DNA of 19,814 nucleotides. It comes from an uncultured Opitutia bacterium. GTDB taxonomy: Bacteria > Verrucomicrobiota > Verrucomicrobiia > Opitutales > UBA953. Positions 9,201 through 15,076 of the stretch are shown one piece after another. A model generated the notes under the pieces. That model was not told the origin of the DNA. It did no database searches and saw only the letters and a list, made by a program, of their open reading frames with translations. Numbering within the stretch: position 1 is the stretch's first letter; each line of letters opens with the position of its first letter. The position numbers were made by a program, and so were the translations under genes. Location: assembly GCA_903882335.1 (NCBI GenBank), contig CAIRWP010000323.1:1-19814 (forward strand). The letters run 5' to 3'.

Positions 9201-9567
9201 CGGAGATGACCTGCCAGGTCGAGGTGTTGATCACCCACTTGGAGACGAACCCGCCCGCGGCACCATGCGCGCGGGCGGTGCCGAGCAACGTCGGGTCGGA
9301 GGAGCTGACGGTACCGATCTCATGGTTGGCGAGGACGGTCATGGTGCCGTCGACGTTCCTGAAAGCCCCGAGGCCGTCGGGGATGCCGGCCATCTGGTAG
9401 CCGGAGATCGCGTCGCCGACCGTCAGGATCGACGTCGAAGACCAGCCCGGCGCAGTGGGCGTGAGGTAAGGGGTTTGGCTGCTGGACGGGCCGGTGATGA
9501 GGCTTTGGGCGGACAGCGAGACAGTGGCGGCCGCGGCGAGGAGGAACGTGCGTGCGATGTTTTTCAT
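6226..9567 (-). CDS. Autotransporter with PhoX/DUF839-like passenger
   Basis: 1113 residues. The start chosen is the ATG at 9567, which gives a clear Sec signal peptide (MKNIARTFLLAAAATVSLSA, likely cut near SAQ-S). An in-frame ATG 72 nt upstream would bury it. Residues from about 25 to 530 resemble PhoX (DUF839) metallophosphatases: LANHEIG (about 79-85), FLNGEETG (178-185), ARPEDAHW (331-338) and IQEDPGN (about 415-421). An autotransporter-associated beta-strand repeat follows (about 578-612, KNGAGTLTLGGATTYTG), then the usual FAPGNSPGTVNVTGNY spacer. The C-terminal beta-barrel (about 850-1113) ends in YTFRF with the terminal Phe expected for outer-membrane insertion. The predicted product is displayed on the cell surface or released. 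Phosphatase activity is an inference from fold similarity only. It lies alone, convergent with the MoxR operon. Confidence 0.9.
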   Translation of the reverse strand: MKNIARTFLLAAAATVSLSAQSLITGPSSSQTPYLTPTAPGWSSTSILTVGDAISGYQMAGIPDGLGAFRNVDGTMTVLANHEIGTVSSSDPTLLGTARAHGAAGGFVSKWVINTSTWQVISGGDFLTSRANQMMWNGTTWAAPATAYAYLRPCSADLPALGAFFDATSGAGYDGRIFLNGEETGAEGKAFAWVVSGTDAGKVYELPHHGKYSYENLLARTNYGASPGAANLLQTVVVGTDDTTPGEVYVYLGTKTNSGNAVERAGLANGQVYGVKASSSVGYSGAIALENATGINGTFTLAPIFTNATIAAKTGAEFQAASTAAGVTQFARPEDAHWLDHDSLILATTGASGSAMNNVTVTSKIYQLDFNSDAANGILTTGGNIRVLVDANNITGRDGAKARSFDNLTVGNDGLIYIQEDPGNNAYVAKHWIVDPTLATQALRETNAVQIFESDRSRFTTGATLFQTIDEEHSGIIDITSIVNDGVVGSKWFLVATQNHAAATGASAATLVEGGQFIALNYKAGSNSGLVGNLLTLGNGGVVVASGTTIAHDVALTGTGGVFNTTANTTVSGAIGGTGGLWKNGAGTLTLGGATTYTGNTNVEAGTLIANGTLTSAVRVLKTGAFGGNANITGNLTNLGTFAPGNSPGTVNVTGNYLEAGTLDIEVWGLTAGTQHDQVLVSGTATFQAGSNLKITRTGSTFDLARTQSVLAVGAGAYSGAFTTLDRSTQTTQVFFNNATGRIHGSGLNEAQTFADLTTGDNRKAIASALYADGLTNATVLRANAGGSATAKAFLASGEMGAATVAFLGAANADDALDALSPEPYGASMIMAWRNSLQLTRALTAAAPAAEGWNVQVGYDQQQATLTASPTTMNGGYDVNSSYAIATKALARGAHVSLLISRNQGDSSAPGFSSRSRGQSLGIGFATDLDFARLDLAVAGGRLEADGSRQGQSFANQSLKGSTALARLSFAKLGALTPYVGLHYSASKLDAFAETGTGANLAIAEASQSNTFAEAGLGCRLPLGAQLALTLNVAYEHNLGSTGNYLKAGFADASAPTSFTVNTYGAGQDIFRGGIGLQADLGAGRSAGLSYDVHSGADLKSAHQIKANYTFRF

Positions 9568-9800
9568 GGTTGGGGACGCCCACTTTATCCGCTCCGCGGG
9601 ACGGATTGGCGTCGGTAATGGGTCGGCCACGTCATACACCGAAAGGTTGCATTCGCCGCACTTGGCACAAGCGTCACGGCGTTGTTTTACTTGTCGCCGG
9701 AGCGCCGCCGTCTGGCCGCCTTGTTTGTCACCTGGCCGAAACTTTCACGCCTGCGCCGGCTCGCTTGACGGACCCAGCCTGACTTGCCCCCCGGCTATCG
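9568..9800. other. Intergenic spacer upstream of the autotransporter gene
   Basis: This 233-nt gene-free stretch follows the M13 peptidase stop and precedes the autotransporter start, both on the minus strand. It should hold the autotransporter promoter and the peptidase terminator. I see no convincing -35/-10 pair and no strong hairpin. The leader directly before the start on the minus strand is GGGCGTCCCCAACC, without a Shine-Dalgarno sequence. Confidence 0.5.
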
Positions 9801-11807
9801 TCACCAGATCCGCACGCGATCCGCGGGGGCCAGCCACATCGGGTCGCCTGGCTTGGTGCCGAACGCCTCGTGGAAGCGGTCGATGTGCCGGAGGACGACG
9901 TTGATCCGCTGCGCCGCCGGGGCGTGCGTGTCGGAGCGGAGCTGCTTGGCCAAGGTCTCGGGGCGCACCTGGCCGGCGAAGCTGAAGGCGTAGGCCAGGA
10001 AGAAACGCTGCAGCGGCGTCTGCCCGTCGATCTTCCGCCCGGACCGGTAGGTCTCGGTGCGCAGGAAGGCGTCCAGCGCCAGTTCGACCCCGCCGAGGTC
10101 CGCAATGTTCTCGCTCAAGGTCAGGCGGCCGTTGACGCGCATGCCGGGCAGGGGCTCCTCGCGGTCGTAGCTGGCGATGAGCTTCTCGCAACGGGTCCGG
10201 AAAGCCGCCTCGGTCGCCTGGGACCAGCCTTCCTCGAGCCGCCCCGTGGCCCCGTAGTGCCGGCCGGAATCGTCGAACCCGTGCGTGAGCTCATGCCCGA
10301 TCGTCGTCGCGATATACCCGTAGAGCACGGCGTCGTCGAGCGTCTCGCCCGCGTAGCCCGGGGCCGAGAGGATGGCCGCCGGCAGCACGATCTCGTTGTT
10401 CAAGGGGTTGTAGTAGGCGTTCACCGTGTAGGGGCGCATGCCCCATTCCTCCCGTTCCGGCTCGCCCCCGACGCGGGCGTATTCCCGCCGCAGGTTCCAG
10501 GCGTGCACGGCGACCAGGTTGTCGGCCAGCCGGCCCGGGCCGATCGCGGCCTCCTCGCAGGGCCGCCACTTGTCCGGGTAGCCGACGCGGGCCTTGACCG
10601 CCGCCAGCTTGCGGCCCGCCCAGGCGCGGGTCGCCTCGTCCATCCAGGCGTTGGTCGCCAGCCGGGCCGCGAAGACGGCGCGGACGTTCTCGGTCACGCC
10701 CCGGAAACGTTCCCGCTGCGCCGGGCTGAAATGCCGGGCCACGTACTCGCGCCCCACCAGGTCGCCGATGGCCCCGTCCTCGATCTTCAGCGCCCGTTCC
10801 TCGAGGCGGCGCTGTTGTCTGGCTCCGGAGAGCACCGTGCCCTCGAAGATGAACGCGTCGGCCGCGGTGCGCCCGTTCAGGACGTCGGCGAAGGAAGCGA
10901 TCGCCTGGAAGCGCAGGTAGTCCCGCACCGTCGCCGCCGGCGTGGTCGCGAGGACCTTGCCCAGTCCCGTGACGAACTCAGGCTGGCCGACGACCACGTG
11001 CGTGGTCACCGGCGCGCCGGCGCGGCGCAGGACCTCGGCCCAGCGTAGCCCCGGCGCGAGGGCGTCGAGCTCCGCGATCGTCAGTTTGTGGTAGTTCTTC
11101 TCCGGGTCCTCCAAGTCCTCGAGGGCGCGGGAGACCTCGGCGAGCCGGGTCTCGAAGGCGAGGATGTCCCGGGCGGCCGCGCTCGCGCGCTCCGGGGCGT
11201 CGCCGAGGTGCGCGAGTAGGCGCGCCACATGGGCCGGGAAGGCCTCGCGCACGCGCTTCGCCTCAGCCTCGGTCCCGAGGTAATATGATTTCTCCGGTAG
11301 CGAGAGGCCGGACTGCCACAGCAGCAGGGCGACCTGATGTTCGTTCCGCGCGTCCTGGTCGGCGCCGAGGCCGACGTAGGAGCCGCCGCCCGCGCGGGAG
11401 AGTTCCGCCGCGATCTCCAGCAGTTGTTGCGGGGTCTCGGCCGCGTCCAGGCGCCCCAGCACCGCGCGGACGCCGGCGGGCAGTTCGGCGGAACCGGCTT
11501 CGAAGGCCAGGGCGGAGCGCCAGAAGTCGGCGATCTTCCGTTGGGCCGGGGTCAGGTCGCGCCCCGGCGCCAGCAGCTCGCGGTGCAGGGCCAGCACGTC
11601 CGTCCGGACCAGGTCGTCCAGCCAGTCATACGAATAATAAGACGCACGGTCGGCCGCCAGGGGGTGGGCCGCGTGCCAGCGGGCGTTGGCGTGGCGCCAG
11701 AAGTCGGCCGTCGGCGCGACGGCGGGGTCGCGGTTCGCCTCGAGGAGGTCGGCCGCCGGCAGGAGGGCGGCGCCAAGGGCGCAGGCGAGCAGGGCGGGGA
11801 GGCGCAT
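9801..11807 (-). CDS. M13 family zinc metallopeptidase (neprilysin/PepO-like), secreted
   Basis: 668 residues, typical for the family. A short signal peptide (MRLPALLACALGAALLPAA) is followed directly by the family's N-terminal region with DFWRHANARW. The substrate-binding stretch VNAYYNPLNNEIVLPAAIL precedes the zinc site HELTH (505-509) in TTIGHELTHGFDDSG. The third zinc ligand E566 and the supporting D570 are in ENIADLGG. The C-terminus ends in RVRIW, as in many bacterial members that lack the animal CxxW cysteine. All catalytic residues expected for an M13 endopeptidase are present, so it should be active on peptides in the periplasm or outside the cell. It starts 52 nt after the stop of the GH128-like gene. 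A TAGGGTT element lies in that gap, so its own promoter is possible. Confidence 0.96.
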   Translation of the reverse strand: MRLPALLACALGAALLPAADLLEANRDPAVAPTADFWRHANARWHAAHPLAADRASYYSYDWLDDLVRTDVLALHRELLAPGRDLTPAQRKIADFWRSALAFEAGSAELPAGVRAVLGRLDAAETPQQLLEIAAELSRAGGGSYVGLGADQDARNEHQVALLLWQSGLSLPEKSYYLGTEAEAKRVREAFPAHVARLLAHLGDAPERASAAARDILAFETRLAEVSRALEDLEDPEKNYHKLTIAELDALAPGLRWAEVLRRAGAPVTTHVVVGQPEFVTGLGKVLATTPAATVRDYLRFQAIASFADVLNGRTAADAFIFEGTVLSGARQQRRLEERALKIEDGAIGDLVGREYVARHFSPAQRERFRGVTENVRAVFAARLATNAWMDEATRAWAGRKLAAVKARVGYPDKWRPCEEAAIGPGRLADNLVAVHAWNLRREYARVGGEPEREEWGMRPYTVNAYYNPLNNEIVLPAAILSAPGYAGETLDDAVLYGYIATTIGHELTHGFDDSGRHYGATGRLEEGWSQATEAAFRTRCEKLIASYDREEPLPGMRVNGRLTLSENIADLGGVELALDAFLRTETYRSGRKIDGQTPLQRFFLAYAFSFAGQVRPETLAKQLRSDTHAPAAQRINVVLRHIDRFHEAFGTKPGDPMWLAPADRVRIW

Positions 11808-11845
11808 GGGGATGAACCGAGGAAACCCGGCGCCCTCGCGAAGTA

Positions 11846-11852
11846 AACCCTA
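11846..11852 (-). promoter_or_regulatory. TAGGGTT element upstream of the M13 peptidase gene
   Basis: The minus strand reads GGTTAGGGTTTACTTCGC here, 38 nt before the peptidase ATG. The same heptamer in the same orientation lies upstream of two other transcription units in the window. It could be a -10-like box (TANNNT) or an operator. This rests only on recurrence and position. Confidence 0.3.
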
Positions 11853-11859
11853 ACCCCGG

Positions 11860-12633
11860 TCAGCGACGGTCCTGGGCGTAAGCCTGGCCGGTCGCGGTCA
11901 GTTTCCCGGCCTCGTCGAAGAGCCGGCAGGTCCCCGCCTTCGGGTGATGCCAAGCGTAGCGCTGCACCCAATCCGTCTGCTCCATCCAGGTCGAGGTCAC
12001 GGCGATGAAGTCCGCGACCTGCGCAGCCGTGTAGCGGTCGGGCTGCTGCTCGGACGCCGCGCTGGTCTGCGGGCAATACTCGGTAACCCAGAGCGGCCGT
12101 CCGTAGGCCTCGTGGATAGCCTTGAGGTCGGCGATGAATTTCTGGGCGTCGACCCCTTTGTACCAGTGCACCGCGATCGCATCGACCTTGGGCTTGCCCT
12201 TCAGGAACGCGGGCAACCAGGCGCCTGTGACCGGATTGCCGGCCATCGCCGGCGAGACCGTCTGCCGCGCCTTCGCGGTGACGAGGGACCAATGGACCAA
12301 CGCCTCCTCGACGGTCATGCTCGCCTGCTTCGGGTGGTCGGGTTCGTTGAAGCCGAGCACGAACGCATGCGCCGCCGCCGGCGGGGTGCGTTTCGCGGAG
12401 AAGATCATTGGCACGAATGTCGCGGGCGTGGTCAGCTTCGTCTCGTTGCCCCAATTGTAATACCAGCCGACGTTCAGCGCCGCAAGGTGGGCTGCCCCGA
12501 AGCCTTTGCGCTCCGGCAGCCCGAAACCCTTCTTGGGCGAGGGCTTCGACGCGGCGGCGGGCTCCGCGGCCGGCGCCGGCCGGGGCGCGAGGACGAGGGC
12601 GAGGGTCGCGAGCAGCAGGGCGAGCCGCGGCAT
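11860..12633 (-). CDS. Secreted glycoside hydrolase with Asl1/GH128-type catalytic core
   Basis: 257 residues. The N-terminus is a signal peptide (MPRLALLLATLALVLAPRPA, cut near APA-AEP). The body follows the glycosyl-hydrolase catalytic-core pattern (Pfam Glyco_hydro_cc, CAZy GH128): VGWYYNWG (55-62), LGFNEPD (93-99), a SPA strand at 127-129, IAVHWYKG (153-160) and LWVTEYCP (181-188). E97 and E185 are the likely acid/base and nucleophile. Characterised GH128 enzymes cleave beta-1,3-glucans, so a periplasmic or extracellular beta-1,3-glucanase is the best guess; the exact substrate cannot be read from sequence. It is the last gene of a three-gene unit, 2 nt after the VF530 stop. Confidence 0.86.
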   Translation of the reverse strand: MPRLALLLATLALVLAPRPAPAAEPAAASKPSPKKGFGLPERKGFGAAHLAALNVGWYYNWGNETKLTTPATFVPMIFSAKRTPPAAAHAFVLGFNEPDHPKQASMTVEEALVHWSLVTAKARQTVSPAMAGNPVTGAWLPAFLKGKPKVDAIAVHWYKGVDAQKFIADLKAIHEAYGRPLWVTEYCPQTSAASEQQPDRYTAAQVADFIAVTSTWMEQTDWVQRYAWHHPKAGTCRLFDEAGKLTATGQAYAQDRR

Positions 12634-12635
12634 CG

Positions 12636-12884
12636 TCAGAGGCCGCCGCCGCGGGCCTTGTTGACGTCGCCGACGTACCAGTTCTCCAGCTTCTCGCGGG
12701 CCCAGGGGGTCTTGCGGAGGAAGACCAGCGACGACTTGATGGTCGGGTCGAACATGAAGCAGCGGATCGGGATCCGCTCCGCCAACTCGCGCCAGCCATA
12801 GTGGGCCACCATCGTCTCGAGAACCTGCTGCAAGGTCACGCCGTGCAGCGGGTCGCGCGGGTGCTGGCGGGGGGCTTCGCTCAT
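12636..12884 (-). CDS. VF530/DUF2132 family small protein
   Basis: 82 residues. It matches the VF530 family along most of its length: DPLHGVTLQQVLETMVAHYG (11-30), then a conserved IRCF and SSLVFLRKTPWAREKLE (51-67). The structure of the Vibrio member is a small helical fold that has been linked to DNA binding; the cellular role is unknown. No signal peptide is visible, so it should be cytoplasmic. It starts 4 nt after the preceding gene and ends 2 nt before the hydrolase gene, so all three are probably one transcript. The functional link to a secreted hydrolase is unclear and may be only positional. Confidence 0.9.
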   Translation of the reverse strand: MSEAPRQHPRDPLHGVTLQQVLETMVAHYGWRELAERIPIRCFMFDPTIKSSLVFLRKTPWAREKLENWYVGDVNKARGGGL

Positions 12885-12888
12885 GCGC

Positions 12889-13311
12889 TCAGGCGGGTAG
12901 CTTGCGGAGGAAGACGACCTGCGCGACGGCGACGATCTTTGGGGGCTGCAGGCGCGGGCGGATCAGCGCCGGGTCGGTCGTATGGCTCGTGACCTCGTAG
13001 TTTCCCTTGAAGAACCAGGGGCCGCCTTCGGTGCGGCGGACGTAGACGGGCAGGGGACCTTTGGTCTCCGCCAGCTTAATGCCCCACTTCGCTTGGTCAC
13101 CCTTGCGGCCGACCCAGACCTCGCAGGGTTCGGCGTCGGCGCGCGGGTTCCAGCCGAGGCCGAGGCAGACGCCGATGACCGAGCCATCCTTGTGGATGAC
13201 GAAATTCGGGGGCTTCGGATCGCCGCCGAGGAAGGTGCGCACCTCGTCGAACGCGTAGCTGGCCCCGACCACGTGGGGTGCGGGGGCGTCGGCGGCGGGT
13301 TCGGTGGACAT
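12889..13311 (-). CDS. Conserved-looking 140-residue protein, function unknown
   Basis: I do not recognise the family. The protein has no signal peptide or membrane helix. A possibly disordered Ala/Pro-rich start (residues 2-12) is followed by a compact, aromatic-rich domain with GVCLGLGWNPRAD (47-59), CEVWVGRKGDQAKWG (63-77), GPLPVYVRR (85-93) and PWFFKGNYEV (98-107). The cadence of the last two blocks recalls DUF3427/SRA-like beta folds, but this is weak. It is the first gene of the unit with VF530 and the GH128-like hydrolase (4-nt gap). Its codon use matches its neighbours and it is tightly packed, which supports it being a real gene. The start is the first ATG. The leader is CTCTCCGGC, with no ribosome site. 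Confidence 0.75.
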   Translation of the reverse strand: MSTEPAADAPAPHVVGASYAFDEVRTFLGGDPKPPNFVIHKDGSVIGVCLGLGWNPRADAEPCEVWVGRKGDQAKWGIKLAETKGPLPVYVRRTEGGPWFFKGNYEVTSHTTDPALIRPRLQPPKIVAVAQVVFLRKLPA

Positions 13312-13343
13312 GCCGGAGAGGAAGGCAGTCGCCCCGCGGAGGC

Positions 13344-13350
13344 AACCCTA
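13344..13350 (-). promoter_or_regulatory. TAGGGTT element upstream of the three-gene unit
   Basis: The minus strand reads GTCTAGGGTTGCC in the 53-nt gap after the DUF4139 gene, 32 nt before the ATG of the 140-residue protein gene. It is the same heptamer and orientation as upstream of the M13 peptidase and aspS genes. It is a candidate promoter or operator element, supported only by recurrence. Confidence 0.3.
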
Positions 13351-13364
13351 GACGGGCCGCCGGC

Positions 13365-15050
13365 TCAGAGACCGACGACCTGGATGTCCTCCGGGCGTTC
13401 CACCGCGAAGCGGAAGGGGAGGTCCTGCTTGGCGCCGGCCTTGAGGGGGAGGCGCCACTCGAGGAACTTGCTCTCGTTCAGCTTCAGGTCGTCGGTGTCT
13501 TTCTCGTAGCGCGGTTCCTCGAAGACCACCTTGATGTCCTCGTGGTTGGACGCGGGGACCTGGTCCCACAGCACCAGCTCGATGTCGGTCGCCTTGCCGT
13601 TCTTCAGCTTGAACACCTGGTCGAAGACGGTGCGGAGCGTCTTCTTGCCGAAGACCCCGGTCGTCTCCTCGCGCCGGGCGAGCACCTTGCGTTCCACGCT
13701 GACGCCTTGGTCGACGCCGAGGTAGGTCCAGAAGTCCTGGCCAGAGGGCACCAGGTCGAGGTTGGCCTGCGCGACGAACGCGCCGTCGAGGAAGACCGCG
13801 GTGGGGCCCGGCAGGAAGGTGAAGCCGGTCTTGTTGATGGCTTTGGTCTTCAGGTAGACGAAGGGCGAGAGCTTCGGCACGCAGGTATGGCGGAAGTAAG
13901 CCGGGAAGGACTCGCGCATGACGGTCACCTGCGCCGGCTTGTTGTCGGCCAGGATGTCGGACTTGCGGTCGATCACGAAGGTCGCCGCGGTGCCGCCCGC
14001 CTGCACGCTGGCGCGGCGCTCGTCCATGGCTTCCATGCGCTTGAGCGGATCGCTGCCGGCTAATCCGGAGGTCGTCATCATGTTGCCCATCACCTGCACC
14101 TCGTTGAACATCTGGATGCGGTTGTCGGCCCGGCCGTTGACGACGAGTCCGCCGCTCACGGTCCCCGCGAAGGCGACCGCCTCGGCCTTGGTCAGGAACC
14201 AGGGGTCCATCTTCGGTTCGCGTCCCGCCAGCCCGGGCTGCGCGGTCGAGAGCCGGAGCGAGACGCCCCGCCAATCCTCGCCGGTGGCCTGGCGGACCTC
14301 GGCGCGGTAGGTCACCTCGAGGGTCTTCGCTTTCGTGTCGGCGCGCATGTCGTACGAGGGCGACCAGCTCGGGCCACGCACCAGGTAGCTCAGGTTGACT
14401 TCGACCTCGCCGGCCTGGCGGACGTCGAGGTTGACCTTGGCGAGGAGGCGCGAGCGACGCTCGTTGCCGCGGAGCGCCCCGAGCTCGCGGTTGAGGCGGT
14501 CGACCTCGGCGCGCACCGCCTCGCGGTCGGTCTGGAGCGCGAGGAGCTGGCGGTCCACCTCGGCCAGCTGCTTATCCTGGAAGTCGAGGAACGCGGCCCA
14601 CTTCAGCGGGTCCATCTCCGGGTTGGCGGATTCCTTGCCGGCGGTCGTGAGGCGGGCGAGCATCTTATCTAAGGCCGACTTCTGGAAGGTCAGGCGGGCC
14701 TCGGTCTGGTTCAGGGCCTGCTGGCGCAGGTCCTGGGCCTTGAGGGCGTCCTGGAGCGCGCGCACCTGCGCATTGGCGACCTCCTTCGTCTGGATCGTCT
14801 CGGGGCGGATGTCGACGAGCGTGAAGGCGCCGCGGCCTTCGACGCGCAGTTGGTCGAGCCGGGTCGCGCCCGGGAGGCGGTCGAAGACCAGGGTCTGTTC
14901 GCCGGCCTCGAGGCGGCCCTTGAAGGTGCGCACGACCTCGGCGCGGTCGGCGTAGACGGTGACCTGGGTGATGGCGGCGCCGTCGGTCTTGACCTCGGCG
15001 GCCCCGAGGGCGGCGGCGAGGAGGAGCAGGGGGAGCGGGGAGAGTTTCAT
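13365..15050 (-). CDS. DUF4140/DUF4139 mucoidy-inhibitor-like secreted protein, downstream copy
   Basis: 561 residues from the ATG at 15050, which gives a good signal peptide (MKLSPLPLLLLAAALGAA). A GTG at 15080 overlaps the upstream stop as GTGA and would add ten mostly hydrophobic residues in front; that start remains possible. The N-terminal DUF4140 domain opens with ITQVTVYADRAEVVR. A charged helical coiled-coil region follows (about 90-190), then the DUF4139 beta-rich domain from about GPSWSPSYDMRAD to the end. It has the family hallmarks TGEDWRGVSLRLSTAQP, LPGPTAVFLDGAFVA and VFGKKT. The family is widespread and its biochemical role is unknown; some members are called mucoidy inhibitors. 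It is a tandem paralogue of the next gene. Linker residues around 280-340 differ from the sister copy. Confidence 0.92.
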   Translation of the reverse strand: MKLSPLPLLLLAAALGAAEVKTDGAAITQVTVYADRAEVVRTFKGRLEAGEQTLVFDRLPGATRLDQLRVEGRGAFTLVDIRPETIQTKEVANAQVRALQDALKAQDLRQQALNQTEARLTFQKSALDKMLARLTTAGKESANPEMDPLKWAAFLDFQDKQLAEVDRQLLALQTDREAVRAEVDRLNRELGALRGNERRSRLLAKVNLDVRQAGEVEVNLSYLVRGPSWSPSYDMRADTKAKTLEVTYRAEVRQATGEDWRGVSLRLSTAQPGLAGREPKMDPWFLTKAEAVAFAGTVSGGLVVNGRADNRIQMFNEVQVMGNMMTTSGLAGSDPLKRMEAMDERRASVQAGGTAATFVIDRKSDILADNKPAQVTVMRESFPAYFRHTCVPKLSPFVYLKTKAINKTGFTFLPGPTAVFLDGAFVAQANLDLVPSGQDFWTYLGVDQGVSVERKVLARREETTGVFGKKTLRTVFDQVFKLKNGKATDIELVLWDQVPASNHEDIKVVFEEPRYEKDTDDLKLNESKFLEWRLPLKAGAKQDLPFRFAVERPEDIQVVGL

Positions 15051-15076
15051 GGTAAGGAGGAAAAGGGTGGCGGGGT

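Noticed and set aside
7336..9618. 760-codon open frame on the plus strand opposite the autotransporter gene
   Set aside because: Its translation is rich in Gly, Ala, Arg and Val with no domain, while the minus strand encodes a clear signal peptide, passenger and barrel. It is an effect of high GC on the opposite strand.
9568..9639. 24-residue N-terminal extension of the autotransporter
   Set aside because: It would move the Sec signal peptide away from the N-terminus.
9671..9731. Possible Pho box upstream of the PhoX-like autotransporter gene (GCGTCAC, TTGTCGC, TTGTCAC)
   Set aside because: The half-sites are 20 and 34 nt apart, not in the 11-nt direct-repeat spacing of PhoB sites, and the matches are partial.
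11552..12799. 415-codon minus-strand frame across the GH128-like and peptidase genes
   Set aside because: It runs out of frame through two well-supported genes and its Arg/Pro/Ala-rich product has no recognisable content.
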